A stretch of 64,000 nucleotides of DNA from an uncultured Halieaceae bacterium (GCA_938074045.1 CALJGI010000008.1:1-64000); one strand, 5' to 3'. Positions 25,329 through 35,699 are shown, numbered from the stretch's first letter. Translations and numbers: made by a program. The notes: generated by a model from the letters alone, not told the origin.

Positions 25329-26321
25329 TCAGACCACCCCGGCTTCCTGTATCGAGGGCAGAACCTGGTCAGCCCAGAGCTGCAAACTTTGCCAGGCGTG
25401 ATCCGGGTGTATCCCGCCACAGAGCGGATGAAACAGTACCGGGTGATGGGCTGGCATGGTGCTGATTGCATCGATAAGTTCTGCGGGAGTGTACACGCGG
25501 TAAGCCCCGCTTGCGCGTAAATCATCCGCGTTATCATAGTGTTTGTAGGGACCTTCCACGGCCGACATCGCCGCCCATTCTGCGTATACATTGGTTTCAT
25601 GCAGCACGTGGGGAGCGATTTTCTCCCAGTACTCATCAGGATTTTCTGCTACGAATGTCACGGATGAGGAAGACGCTGACATAGGGCCCGGGTCGGGTTG
25701 CCCGAGTTTCTCTAATTCCTCTCTATACATGTCGAAGACAGCCGGGGTCGTCGGAATAAAAAAATCAGCGTGTGCCGCAGCCCGACGCGCAGCAGCCCTG
25801 GAGCTACCACCCATTAGAATCGGTGGGCGAGGACGACTGTGTGGGCGTGGTCGAATGGTTACCACCCGGCCTTCAAACTCGAAGGTCTCACCGCTGAAAG
25901 CCTGGTTCAAAAAAGGCCCTATCGCATCCATATAATCGCGCCGGTCTGCCAATGTTTTACCAACGGCCTTGAACTCTTCCTCGCGGTAGCCGGCGCTGAT
26001 AATGGGTAGCACACGCCCGCGACTTATCAGGTCGAGTACGACCAGGTCTTCTGCCAGTTGTACGGGATCGTGCAAAGGGGCGATTAACGCAGAAATATAG
26101 AGCATCATCGTATTGGTGCGCGCGGCAATGGCAGAGGCGAACACAAGCGGTGAGGGCAGGTAGCCATCTTCCGAGCCGTGGTGTTCGGAAATATGCACGG
26201 CGGAAAATCCGTGACTCTCTCCCCAGGCACACTGGTCAATCGCGGTCTGGTACATGTCTGCCCGGCTGGCGGTGGAGAAAACGGGTTTGCGCATATCGAA
26301 GCGAAGCATGATGTCAGGCAT
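25329..26321 (-). CDS. LLM-class flavin-dependent oxidoreductase (luciferase-like monooxygenase family)
   Basis: This 330-residue TIM-barrel protein has bacterial-luciferase family motifs: AVHISEHHGSEDGYLPSP (substrate/flavin region), DLISRGRVLPIISAGYREEEF in the position of the conserved DxxSGGRxxxGxGxGxxxxEF segment, and ILMGGSSRAAARRAA near residue 170. The GGR is SRG here, a mild variant. Members use F420 or FMN for dehydrogenation, monooxygenation or desulfonation. Its stop lies 5 bp from the convergent SDR stop. The role cannot be set from context, which contains a TonB receptor and a sulfatase on the other side. Confidence 0.82.
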   Translation of the reverse strand: MPDIMLRFDMRKPVFSTASRADMYQTAIDQCAWGESHGFSAVHISEHHGSEDGYLPSPLVFASAIAARTNTMMLYISALIAPLHDPVQLAEDLVVLDLISRGRVLPIISAGYREEEFKAVGKTLADRRDYMDAIGPFLNQAFSGETFEFEGRVVTIRPRPHSRPRPPILMGGSSRAAARRAAAHADFFIPTTPAVFDMYREELEKLGQPDPGPMSASSSSVTFVAENPDEYWEKIAPHVLHETNVYAEWAAMSAVEGPYKHYDNADDLRASGAYRVYTPAELIDAISTMPAHHPVLFHPLCGGIHPDHAWQSLQLWADQVLPSIQEAGVV

Positions 26322-26386
26322 CGTGGGCTCTCTGGTGGCTAGAAAAGATAGTCAACTTGGCGGTCGACGCCATCGATTATCAGGGT

Positions 26387-26502
26387 TTAACCAGAAAAGT
26401 GGTAATTTTCCACATATGGACTCAAAAAGGCGATGTGTGGTGCACAATGACTAACCAGACGAGCTCTCCGATTCCTTCTCTGAGTGCACACCTTCTGGTT
26501 AA
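26387..26502. repeat. Three copies of a TAACCAGA box upstream of the TonB receptor gene
   Basis: TTAACCAGAA (26387-26396), TAACCAGA (26452-26459) and the exact reverse complement of the first, TTCTGGTTAA (26493-26502), lie in the 258-bp divergent region between the luciferase-like gene and the TonB receptor. A GTGCACA direct repeat overlaps the interval. Repeated boxes in a divergent promoter suggest a regulator site. No regulator gene lies beside it. Confidence 0.4.
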
Positions 26503-26579
26503 ATATCATTCACCTAACTGCGCCGATCCGTAAGATGTGAAAATACCTCGGCGATATTATAAGAAGTCTGGAGGTCAGC

Positions 26580-28919
26580 ATGAGTTCAAATAAGTTGAAT
26601 GTCGGTCAAACAGCCCTGGCGAAGGCCGTGGTTGCAGCGCTTTCTCTTACAGTAGCCGAGGCATCGCTGGCGCAGCTTGTATTGGAAGAAGTCGTGGTAA
26701 CCGCGCAAAAGCGCGAGGCCAGCGTACAGGATGTTTCCGCTACGGTTAACGTGGTTACGGGTGATGCACTGGAAGAGTATGCATCATTTTCATTTGCTGA
26801 TATTGCGGAGCAGACCGCTGGATTGACCCTGGTCAGCCCCAATGCGCGGAACAACAATATCGCCATGCGCGGTGTAGGTACTGACCCGGAGGCAGGCGCA
26901 GCCGGTGCGGTGGATGTGTTCTGGAATGATATGCAGGTACGCTCGGATATCGCTTTCAACGCTTTGTATGACCTGGAAAGACTTGAAGTTCTGCGGGGGC
27001 CTCAGGGCACCTTGCAAGGTAGTGCTGCACCGGGTGGTGCGATTAATATACTGACCCGTGGCGGGGATTTGTCTGAGGCCAGCGGTTCGATACAAGCGAC
27101 CGTTTCTGACAATGACGGTATCAACCTGCAGTTTGCCTACGGTGCTCCACTGATAGACGACGTGCTGGCGATTCGCGTTGCCGGCGTTTACGACACCAAT
27201 GATGCCAGTGGGGTGCGCAATCCGACGATAAGTCAGAAGGATCCGGAATCAGAAACTGATTCCTACCGGATTACCGTGGACTGGCAACCGGGTGACAATT
27301 TTAACACTCGTTTCGTTTATCAGACGCTCGACAAGAGAGCGGACGACACCAAGTCTATCGTGGGTAGCGACAACAATGGGGCCAAGCCAACCTTCGAAGC
27401 CAAAGATGAAGTCGGACTGGGACAGCGCGGTAACTTTGGTGATCTCGATTTTGACATTTACACGTTAACCGCCAACTGGGAAATGGCCAATCACGACTTC
27501 ACCGTAATGTATGGCCGACAGGAATCGGACAAGTTTTCCATGACGGAAAATGATCGTGCTGACTATGTTGTGGATCCGGCGGCTCTGACGCACCAGACGG
27601 CCAATACATTGACCGAGAGTGATAACCTGGAAATCCGTATAGCCTCACTGGGTAATGATGCATGGGATTACATGGTGGGTCTATACTGGCTGGATCAGGA
27701 AACCGCTACCGAGTTTGTTGCACACACTACGCTGCCCTCTGAAACGATTCCGTTTCCCTTCGGTGGTTTGAGTTTCAGTACCACAGGTGTCATTCCGGTT
27801 AACGGGGAAACCAAGGCTATTTTTACGCACAACAAATTCTACATTTCTGATGCACTGACAGTGGAACTTGGATTGCGTTACTCTGAATACGACAGTTTTC
27901 GCCGTGCAGACGTTTTCTTCGGGGACTACAATGTTCCTCCCGCCGCGCAGTTTTACGACCTGGTTGATCAGTTGTTGAACCTCAACAGGTTCCCGATCAG
28001 CGGTATCAGCGATAAGAATGAATCCAGCAATGATGACGCTGTGACAGGGTCGTTCACGTTGCGCTACGAATACTCCGATGACACCTCTGTGTATGCCTCA
28101 TTTAACCGCGGCTTCCGTCGCGGTGGCATCTCAATTATTCCCGATCCGGACGTTCAGTTTTTGCCCGCCGGCGAAGATACGCTTATCTATGATAGTGAAG
28201 AGAGCGATGCATTGGAGTTTGGTTTCAAGAGCCGGTTGTGGGATGGTCGCGCGCAGCTGAACGGCGCCCTCTACTATCAAGAGTTTGATGGCTACTTCGG
28301 TTTTACCCGTGGCGTGCAGGTATTGGATGCGAGTGGGTCGCCGGTTGATATCTCTGGCGGGATCGTCTTCAACGGAGATGCCACCATCTGGGGTATTGAA
28401 CTGGAAGGGCAGGCCCTACTGACAGAGCGACTTAAAGTTGGCGGTGCGCTCAGCTATAACAAGGGCGAGTGGGAGGATGCAATCTCTCCCTGTAATGTTC
28501 GGGAAGCAGGGGAAGCGCTAGGTATGTGCTCGGTTGACGGAGATGCCCTGGGTGGTGAGCCCGAATGGAATATTTCTGCTAATGCGGAGTACCACGTGCC
28601 ACTGGACAGCGGGGAATGGTATCTGCGTGCATTATGGAAGTTCAATGATGATCGTCTGAATACGGTAGCTTCCTCAGGTATCGGCGATGTGACCGGAGAG
28701 TTCCATTCATACAACAACGTCAATTTATACACCGGTTTGCGTGCCGCTGACCACAGCTGGGATGTTTTTGTGTGGGTGAAGAACTTGCTGGATGAAGACG
28801 AAGTTACTTTTCAGGACGGTTCAGATCAGTACGACCTGCAGTTGAGCGGGGGATCTTATACCACGACCAATATTCTCGCACCCCGCACCATGGGTGTGAC
28901 GGCGCGGTATAATTTTTGA
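26580..28919 (+). CDS. TonB-dependent outer-membrane receptor
   Basis: This 779-residue protein has a signal peptide ending near ASLAQ (about residue 32), a TonB box-like EEVVVTAQKREASVQDV directly after it, and a plug domain with NARNNNIAMRGVGTDP and RLEVLRGPQGTLQG ending in GGAINILT. A 22-strand barrel follows, finishing TMGVTARYNF with the terminal Phe needed for BAM recognition. The length is normal. GGAGGT stands 6 bases before the ATG. A strong terminator follows the stop. The substrate is unknown. The sulfatase directly downstream would fit uptake of a sulfated compound, but this is only neighbourhood inference. Confidence 0.92.
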   Translation: MSSNKLNVGQTALAKAVVAALSLTVAEASLAQLVLEEVVVTAQKREASVQDVSATVNVVTGDALEEYASFSFADIAEQTAGLTLVSPNARNNNIAMRGVGTDPEAGAAGAVDVFWNDMQVRSDIAFNALYDLERLEVLRGPQGTLQGSAAPGGAINILTRGGDLSEASGSIQATVSDNDGINLQFAYGAPLIDDVLAIRVAGVYDTNDASGVRNPTISQKDPESETDSYRITVDWQPGDNFNTRFVYQTLDKRADDTKSIVGSDNNGAKPTFEAKDEVGLGQRGNFGDLDFDIYTLTANWEMANHDFTVMYGRQESDKFSMTENDRADYVVDPAALTHQTANTLTESDNLEIRIASLGNDAWDYMVGLYWLDQETATEFVAHTTLPSETIPFPFGGLSFSTTGVIPVNGETKAIFTHNKFYISDALTVELGLRYSEYDSFRRADVFFGDYNVPPAAQFYDLVDQLLNLNRFPISGISDKNESSNDDAVTGSFTLRYEYSDDTSVYASFNRGFRRGGISIIPDPDVQFLPAGEDTLIYDSEESDALEFGFKSRLWDGRAQLNGALYYQEFDGYFGFTRGVQVLDASGSPVDISGGIVFNGDATIWGIELEGQALLTERLKVGGALSYNKGEWEDAISPCNVREAGEALGMCSVDGDALGGEPEWNISANAEYHVPLDSGEWYLRALWKFNDDRLNTVASSGIGDVTGEFHSYNNVNLYTGLRAADHSWDVFVWVKNLLDEDEVTFQDGSDQYDLQLSGGSYTTTNILAPRTMGVTARYNF

Positions 28920-28941
28920 TCAACTGCTTATGTAGTATCAT

Positions 28942-28970
28942 AACGGCAGCCAATGGCTGCCGTTTTTTTT
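28942..28970 (+). terminator. Rho-independent terminator after the TonB receptor gene
   Basis: AACGGCAGCC (28942-28951) pairs perfectly with GGCTGCCGTT (28955-28964) across a 3-base loop and runs into eight T residues (28963-28970). It lies 23 bp after the receptor stop, so the sulfatase gene at 29039 needs its own promoter. Confidence 0.92.
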
Positions 28971-29038
28971 ACGCATAAGATAAATGCTCCATAGGGAGGT
29001 CTGCTAGACTCGCGACCACTGGTACTGGTATCTACATT

Positions 29039-30601
29039 ATGATGACGGGAATGATTATGAAATCAGGGCAACCACAGAAGCTGATACGCCGATCACTGAC
29101 ACTACTTTCTAGTGCGTTGTTTATTGCGATAACCTCCAATGTGGTCGCGGCGGATAAGCCGAATATACTGGTTATATGGGGTGACGATATCGGTATATGG
29201 AATATCAATCATATGAGCCGCGGCATGATGGGATACCCAACTCCCAACATTGACCGCATCGCCAAGGAGGGATTGCTGTTCACTGACTATTACGGTGAAC
29301 AGAGTTGTACAGCGGGGCGGTCGGCCTTTATTACCGGACAGCACCCAATACGCACGGGCTTAACCAAGGTGGGTACACCGGGTGCTCCCATTGGGTTACA
29401 ACCGGAAGACCCCACACTTGCTGAACTGTTGAAGCCCCTGGGATACACCACTGGTCAGTTTGGCAAGAATCATCTCGGCGACAAGGATGAGTTTCTCCCC
29501 ACCAACCACGGTTTCGATGAATTTTTCGGCAACCTTTATCACCTCAATGCCGAGGAAGCCCCGGAAGATCCGGACTGGCCTAAGAATCCCTTGTTCAGCA
29601 ACGTGTTTGCACCGCGTGGTGTAATACACAGCTATGCCGATGGGCGGATCGAAGACAGTGGCCCATTGACGGTCAAGCGCATGGAGACCGTGGATGAAGA
29701 ATTCCTGGCCGCCAGCCTCAAATTTATCGACCGTGCGCATAAGGCCGGCAAGCCCTTCTTTGTCTGGTTCAATTCGACACGTATGCATTATCACACCTAC
29801 GTGAAGGAAGAGAATCTTGGTATTTCAGGACAGGGTTTTTACAACGATGGCATGATGGAGCACGATGGGCACGTCGGAGAATTACTCGATAAGCTGGATG
29901 AGCTGGACATTGCTGACAATACTATTGTGTTGTACTCCACCGACAACGGACCCCACTACAATATGTGGCCTGACGGCGGCATATCACCCTTCAGGGGCGA
30001 GAAGAACACTAACTGGGAAGGTGGTTTTCGCGTACCGTCCTTTGCGCGCTGGCCGGGGGAAATTCCCGCAGGTTCGGTGAGTAACGCTATTACGTCTCAT
30101 CTCGATTGGGTGCCCACGTTAATGGCAGCAGTAGGTGATACAGATATCAAAAAGAAACTGCTCGCGGGTCATACCGCCGGTAACAAGAGCTTCAAGGTAC
30201 ATCTGGATGGCTATAACTTTCTCCCGCACCTTAAAGATCCAGGCAGTGCAGGCCCGCGGAGGGAGTTTATTTACTACTCGGATGATGGGCTGATGATTTC
30301 TGCCCGTGCCGGCGACTGGAAAGCCGTGTTTGCTGAGCAAAGGGCCAAGCGGTTTGATGTATGGCGGGATCCCTTTACTCCGTTACGAATTCCTAAATTG
30401 TTTCACCTGCGCCGCGATCCCTTCGAGCGGGCTGATACAGATTCCAATGCCTATAACGAGTGGTGGACCCGCAAGGGCCCGGCAGGTTTGGGGCTGGTTA
30501 TGATTGCAGTGGCCCAGTTTCAGGCATCACTCGATGCGTTTCCGCCGCGTCAGTCGCCCGGAAGTATTTACAATCACGAGCATGCTGGCGGCGGGGAATA
30601 G
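29039..30601 (+). CDS. Secreted arylsulfatase-type sulfatase (formylglycine type)
   Basis: This 520-residue protein has a signal peptide (ALFIAITSNVVAADK) and the alkaline-phosphatase-like sulfatase fold. Metal-binding Asp residues appear in VIWGDDIGIWN, the modified-Cys motif Cys90-T-A-G-R in QSCTAGRSAFITGQHP, KNHLGD, and the second metal site in YSTDNGPH. The Cys must be converted to formylglycine by a maturase, not in this window. The substrate class (aryl, steroid or saccharide sulfate) cannot be told. ATG 29039, 29051 or 29057 are all possible starts. The gene ends at 30601, and the convergent permease gene ends at 30602 with no spacer. Confidence 0.9.
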   Translation: MMTGMIMKSGQPQKLIRRSLTLLSSALFIAITSNVVAADKPNILVIWGDDIGIWNINHMSRGMMGYPTPNIDRIAKEGLLFTDYYGEQSCTAGRSAFITGQHPIRTGLTKVGTPGAPIGLQPEDPTLAELLKPLGYTTGQFGKNHLGDKDEFLPTNHGFDEFFGNLYHLNAEEAPEDPDWPKNPLFSNVFAPRGVIHSYADGRIEDSGPLTVKRMETVDEEFLAASLKFIDRAHKAGKPFFVWFNSTRMHYHTYVKEENLGISGQGFYNDGMMEHDGHVGELLDKLDELDIADNTIVLYSTDNGPHYNMWPDGGISPFRGEKNTNWEGGFRVPSFARWPGEIPAGSVSNAITSHLDWVPTLMAAVGDTDIKKKLLAGHTAGNKSFKVHLDGYNFLPHLKDPGSAGPRREFIYYSDDGLMISARAGDWKAVFAEQRAKRFDVWRDPFTPLRIPKLFHLRRDPFERADTDSNAYNEWWTRKGPAGLGLVMIAVAQFQASLDAFPPRQSPGSIYNHEHAGGGE

Positions 30602-33112
30602 CTACTCGTAGCGCAGCGCTTCAATCGGGTTGGCACGGGCCACTTTGATGGCCCGGCTGGCCACGGTTATCCAGGCAATAAGTAGCGATAAGGTTCCTGC
30701 GATCACGCATTGCATCAGAATTTCGCTGCTCCCTATCCGGTATTCAAAACTTTCAAGCCAGCCACTTACCAGATACCACGCCGTTGGCCATGCAATCAGA
30801 TTGGCCACCAGTACCGGGCGAGAAAATTGCCATACCAGCAGACGTACGATGTCTTCTACCCTGGCACCCAACACTTTTCGGATACCGATCTCCCGTGTGC
30901 GCTGTTCGGCGGTAAAGGATGCAAGCCCGTAGAGCCCGAGGCAGGCAATGATGACGGCCAACAGGGAAAAGGCGGCGAACAGTTCGGCCTGCTGTTCCTC
31001 TTCCTGATACTGTGCATTGACCATGTCTGCCACAAACTCATGGCTGATGGGCGTTAGTGGAAATATTGCTTTCCAGGTTGTCTCTATCTGATCGAGAAGT
31101 CCTGGTAGATCAGTGGTGTTGTAGGTAATGGTGGCTTCCCGCAGAGTGGCGGGATGATTAAAGAATACGCTGGCTCGAATGCCAAACTTCAATGAGCGGA
31201 AATACACATCCTCGGCAACACCAATGATGGTGAGGTGCTGCAGGCCAGCTCTGAATACATCCGCACGCAGTACTTTACCAACGGCCTGCTGGGAAGAGGA
31301 AAACCCCAACTGCCGTGCCGCTGATTCATTTATCACTATATTCGCCCGGCCCGCGGTCTCGCTACCCTCTGCCACGGGTATAACCTCATCGCTGCCGTAG
31401 GCTTTATCAAAACCGCGCCCTGCGACGATGTTGATCTTGTAGCTCTCGAAGAAACCGTAACCGGCGTTGTAATAATTGAGGATGATGTCGTCGTTGGCGG
31501 CGCCGTCGTCTTGTATATCCAGGAGTCGGAAGCCGGTGTTGTTTTCATTGTCCTGACTCGGCACCTCTGATGAAAGCACGACGCTTTCCACGCCAGGAAT
31601 TCGTATCAGCTGATCTACGATAACCTGTTTTTTGTTACTCACCTCGCTGGAGGAGAGTCCGTGCAGAACCAACTTGTTCGATACGTCATATCCAACATCC
31701 ATGCTGCGCGCGTAGAGTGTCTGGCTGTATATGACCGCTGTACAAATGCCTAGTCCAATCGAGATGGCGAACTGAAAGACTACCAGAGCGGCCCTGATAC
31801 GCTGGGATCCGGATTCATCACCGGATTGATTGGATTTTAGTATCCGTGCAGGTAAAAACCTGGACAGATAAACTGCGGGATAGCTACCTGACAACAAACC
31901 CACACCGATGGCTACACAAACGAGAAGCGCCAACAGGGGTAGCTCTGATGCAAGTGAAAAAACCAGCTCCCGGTCGATTGCTTCGTTGTATAGCGGCAGT
32001 GTCATTTCAACCACGACCAGGGCGAGTAGCAAAGCGAAAAAGGTGATCGTTACGGCTTCTCCAAGAAATTGCAGCGCTACCTGTCGGCGACTGGCCCCCA
32101 GGACTTTGCGCAATGCGACTTCGCGGGCTCGCTGGGAAGCGCGTGCCGTAGACAGATTCATAAAGTTGATGGATGCGACGATCAGAATCAGCAGAGCAAC
32201 GCCGCTGAAGGCGTAAACCATGCGCAAATCTCCCAGCGCTTTGAAATCTCCCATATTGCCAGCATCCCGCCGGGCATTGAGGTAGAGATCAGTCACCGCC
32301 ATCACGTTCGGCTGTATCTGTTCGGTAGGATTGCCCTCAACCATATCCATTTGGGTGAATGGGCTTTCATGATCAGTCCAGTACCAGACGCGTTCCTTGA
32401 AATCCGCCGCGCTGAATCCTTGTTTGAGCTTGAAGTAGGTATATGTATTGACGCTGGTCCAGGTGTTCAACAGGTTGGGCGCGAAATCAAACATCGATGG
32501 TTGCATCACCACCAGAAAATCAATATCCAGATGCGAGGTCGCAGGCAGGTTTTCGAGCACGCCTGTAATCTTCACTTCCAGTTGCTGTCCGTCCATGCAA
32601 CAGACAGTGAGCAGTTCGCCCACGACATCGGTGCGACCGAAATACTTGACAGCGATTTCTTCGCTGACCAACAAATCCAGGGGATTATTAAATGAGGATT
32701 CGCTGGAGCCGTGTGCAAAGGGCAGATCAAACACTTCAAAGAAACTTTGATCAGCAAAGACGAAGGTCTCGTTGAACACCTTGTCACCGACAATCACGGT
32801 GGGGCCAATCTGCAGCAGTCTGACTCCCGCTGCTACCTGTTCACTGGCGTAATCGCGCAATGCTTCCATCATTCTCCCCGCCGCGCGAACCGTTCGAAAG
32901 GGTGGATTGTCGCTAGAAATATAGGCTGAGTGTAGGCGCACAATGCGGTCTGCGTCGACCAGTTGCTTGTCGTGGGATAATTCTCCCCTTACAAACAGCA
33001 GGATGAGGATGCAACTCGTCAAACCCACAGCTAGCCCAAATATATTGATAAAGGAAAACAATGGGTTGCTGGCCATATGGCGCCAGGCGGTGAGTACGTA
33101 GTTTTTAAACAT
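30602..33112 (-). CDS. ABC transporter permease with two MacB/FtsX units (first copy)
   Basis: This 836-residue protein has an N-terminal membrane segment (SFINIFGLAVGLTSCILILLF), a periplasmic MacB-like domain, a three-helix FtsX block around residues 285-425 containing STARASQRAREVALRKVLGASR, then a further helix, a second periplasmic domain and a second FtsX block with FTAEQRTREIGIRKVLGAR. Duplicated FtsX permeases of this size belong to type VII ABC exporters that drive periplasmic or outer-membrane export with an adaptor. It follows the paralogous permease (33178-35676) by 65 bp and is last in the adaptor-ATPase-permease-permease operon. Substrate unknown; peptides, lipids or antimicrobials are typical. 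Confidence 0.88.
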   Translation of the reverse strand: MFKNYVLTAWRHMASNPLFSFINIFGLAVGLTSCILILLFVRGELSHDKQLVDADRIVRLHSAYISSDNPPFRTVRAAGRMMEALRDYASEQVAAGVRLLQIGPTVIVGDKVFNETFVFADQSFFEVFDLPFAHGSSESSFNNPLDLLVSEEIAVKYFGRTDVVGELLTVCCMDGQQLEVKITGVLENLPATSHLDIDFLVVMQPSMFDFAPNLLNTWTSVNTYTYFKLKQGFSAADFKERVWYWTDHESPFTQMDMVEGNPTEQIQPNVMAVTDLYLNARRDAGNMGDFKALGDLRMVYAFSGVALLILIVASINFMNLSTARASQRAREVALRKVLGASRRQVALQFLGEAVTITFFALLLALVVVEMTLPLYNEAIDRELVFSLASELPLLALLVCVAIGVGLLSGSYPAVYLSRFLPARILKSNQSGDESGSQRIRAALVVFQFAISIGLGICTAVIYSQTLYARSMDVGYDVSNKLVLHGLSSSEVSNKKQVIVDQLIRIPGVESVVLSSEVPSQDNENNTGFRLLDIQDDGAANDDIILNYYNAGYGFFESYKINIVAGRGFDKAYGSDEVIPVAEGSETAGRANIVINESAARQLGFSSSQQAVGKVLRADVFRAGLQHLTIIGVAEDVYFRSLKFGIRASVFFNHPATLREATITYNTTDLPGLLDQIETTWKAIFPLTPISHEFVADMVNAQYQEEEQQAELFAAFSLLAVIIACLGLYGLASFTAEQRTREIGIRKVLGARVEDIVRLLVWQFSRPVLVANLIAWPTAWYLVSGWLESFEYRIGSSEILMQCVIAGTLSLLIAWITVASRAIKVARANPIEALRYE

Positions 33113-33177
33113 GATCGAGTGTGCTCCGCATTGCAGTTGGTTTTGAGTGCGACTGGTTCAAAGAATTACTGTCAGGA

Positions 33178-35676
33178 TTATTCGTAGCGCAAAGCCTGTA
33201 TAGGGTTGCTGCGGGCAACCCGTGCAGCGTTGCCTCCCACAGTGAGCCAGGAAATTAGCAGCGCTATAAAGCCGGCCAGTAGACACATCGGTAGCAGTAG
33301 CCAGGTATCGAGACGATAGGGGAAGTTCTCCAACCAGGTCACCATGCCCCATATGGCTATCGGCCAGGCCAGTAAGTTGGCCAGCAGAACGGGTTTTGAG
33401 AACTGCCAGAGCAGGAGGCCGACGATGGCGCTTACACTTGCTCCGAGTACCTTTCGTATACCGATTTCCTTCGTTCGTCGTTCGGCAGTAAAACTGGCCA
33501 GACCATATAGGCCCAGACAGGCAACAACGATTGCCAGGAGGGAGAACATGCCGAGCATGCTGGCGGTGTTGGTCTCCTGGGCGAACTCTTCCGCTGCAAT
33601 GTCGTCGGCGAAGTCATAGGTAAGAGGTACATCGGGAATAATGCTGTTCCACAAAGCCTCAATCTGCTGAGAGATTTTGACGGGATCGCCCTCATACCTA
33701 ATCAGCATTTCCCTCGCAGGGCTCCTGTTTGTGAAATATATTTCTGGTCGCTTGACTGATTTCAGCGATTGGAAGTGAATATCGGGAACCACTCCAACAA
33801 TAGTGAATAGGCCTTTGACCGGGTTGGCAGGGCTCCCGCCTATGGTTAACTCAATTTGACGACCCAGGGCTTGTTCGGGTGTGCCAAACCCGAGTCGTGC
33901 CAGCGCACCTTTATTAAGCAGCATATTGCCGGTACCGGTCTCACCCTCCACCAGGTCATCGGCGACTGGATAGGCGTCTAATGCGTAGTCTCTGGAATAG
34001 TTGCGTCCTGCTAGTAGTGGTATCTGCAGCGTCTCGAGGAAATAGTAATCAATTGATACCGTACCAATAATAATAGACCCTGCTTCCGGGTTGCCGGGAA
34101 TACTGACGGACTGATTGCTTTCATCGCTAGAGAATGGCGCTTCTGAAGACAGCGTAGCGTGTGTGACTCCAGGAAGCGTTAGAATTTTCTGACGAATTGC
34201 CTCCTGCCGGCTGGCAGCGCCAGGCCTGTCCATACCATGCAGGCTCAAGAGTTGGTCCTTATTGAAACCAGGATCCATATTAGTTGCATAGAGCATCTGC
34301 CCATAGACCGTGGCGGTGGCGACGATAAGAGAGATGGACACAGTGAATTGAAAAACGACGAGAATATTTCGGAGCAATGCTGAGCCGCTTGACTCTGCTG
34401 TTTTGTTGGCTTTTAGCACCCAGGCCGGGCGGAATCCGGACAGAACCAGCGCCGGATAAACCCCACCCAGCAGACCCACCGTCCCCACTAGGATGGCCAG
34501 TATCCCAAGTGTAATGCCGTCGCTGTAGGACAGATCCAGCTGTCGATTCAAGAAATCGGAGTAAACCGGCAACGCCAGCTCCACCAGAACCAGCCCAAGC
34601 AGAAGCCCAATAAGTGCCAGTAAAATAGATTCTCCCAAAAACTGGAGTACCAGCTGATCCCGGCGGGCGCCCATGACCTTGCGCAACGCTACCTCTCTGG
34701 CTCGCTGGGTGGATTTGGAGGTAGAAAGATTCATGAAGTTGATGCAGGCAATCAGTAGGATCATAGCAGCAATGGCAGCGAATATAGTGACTGTCATCTT
34801 GTTACCGGTCGGCTTCATCTCACCTAATCCCACCGGATTCAACTGGATCTCGGTGATGGGCATGGTGCTGTAGAACACAAAATCCGAGGCGTTCTCCTCC
34901 TTGTCGGAAATGGCGCCGGCAGGGATGGAGATGTTTGCATTGGCGAAGGCCTCTAACCGGCTGTCGATAGTGTTTATATCGCTGTTGTCGCGTAGCTGGA
35001 AATAGACGGTATTGTTCACCGTGAACCACTGGTTGAACATGTGGGGGCGACTGCTCCAGTCCCCTTCATCAATCATGGTCAGGGCCTGGAAGTCGAGTAC
35101 GGTATTGTGGGGCAGATCTGCAAAAACTGCGCCGATACGGTAGTCACGTTGTATTTCATACAGGTTGAAAGTGACTACTTCGCCAACTGCCTTAACCGTA
35201 CCGAAGTGTTTCATGGCGAAGCTTCGATTGATCGCAAGGCTGGAGTTATCCTGCAATGCTTGCTGCATGTCTCCATCGAGAACATCAAAATCAAACATTG
35301 ACGCTGTGTCCGGATCAGTAAAATGAATGCTCTCATTAAAGCTCTTGTTGTCGTAGCTGATGACGGCAGAAAAGTTGGTAAAGCGGGTGGCGGCGGCGAC
35401 GTCCTGTGGAAAGTAGTTCAATAATGCTTCTCTGGCCGGACCTTGCGCTATTACAGTTACAAAGGGTTCCCGCCCCGGGATTGCAAAGGTGGTGTGCAGC
35501 CTGTGCAGTTGCGACGCGTTGCTCCAATGCTGATCGTATGACAGCTCGTCTCTGACAAATAGCGAAATCAGGATGCACGCCGCCAGACCCACGGCGAGTC
35601 CGGTAATATTGATGACGCTGTAGAGTCTGTTTTTAAAGAGATTGCGTACTGCCACACGAAAATAGTTTTGAAACAT
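33178..35676 (-). CDS. ABC transporter permease with two MacB/FtsX units (second copy)
   Basis: This 832-residue paralogue of the following gene has the same layout: an N-terminal membrane segment (SVINITGLAVGLAACILISLF), a periplasmic domain, an FtsX block with STSKSTQRAREVALRKVMGARR, and a second half with FTAERRTKEIGIRKVLGAS. The two permeases differ mainly in their periplasmic domains, so they probably form a heterodimer around one ATPase dimer. It starts 23 bp after the ATPase stop. The pair arose by duplication. Substrate unknown. Confidence 0.88.
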   Translation of the reverse strand: MFQNYFRVAVRNLFKNRLYSVINITGLAVGLAACILISLFVRDELSYDQHWSNASQLHRLHTTFAIPGREPFVTVIAQGPAREALLNYFPQDVAAATRFTNFSAVISYDNKSFNESIHFTDPDTASMFDFDVLDGDMQQALQDNSSLAINRSFAMKHFGTVKAVGEVVTFNLYEIQRDYRIGAVFADLPHNTVLDFQALTMIDEGDWSSRPHMFNQWFTVNNTVYFQLRDNSDINTIDSRLEAFANANISIPAGAISDKEENASDFVFYSTMPITEIQLNPVGLGEMKPTGNKMTVTIFAAIAAMILLIACINFMNLSTSKSTQRAREVALRKVMGARRDQLVLQFLGESILLALIGLLLGLVLVELALPVYSDFLNRQLDLSYSDGITLGILAILVGTVGLLGGVYPALVLSGFRPAWVLKANKTAESSGSALLRNILVVFQFTVSISLIVATATVYGQMLYATNMDPGFNKDQLLSLHGMDRPGAASRQEAIRQKILTLPGVTHATLSSEAPFSSDESNQSVSIPGNPEAGSIIIGTVSIDYYFLETLQIPLLAGRNYSRDYALDAYPVADDLVEGETGTGNMLLNKGALARLGFGTPEQALGRQIELTIGGSPANPVKGLFTIVGVVPDIHFQSLKSVKRPEIYFTNRSPAREMLIRYEGDPVKISQQIEALWNSIIPDVPLTYDFADDIAAEEFAQETNTASMLGMFSLLAIVVACLGLYGLASFTAERRTKEIGIRKVLGASVSAIVGLLLWQFSKPVLLANLLAWPIAIWGMVTWLENFPYRLDTWLLLPMCLLAGFIALLISWLTVGGNAARVARSNPIQALRYE

Positions 35677-35699
35677 TATGGATTCCTCGCCGTCGTCAC

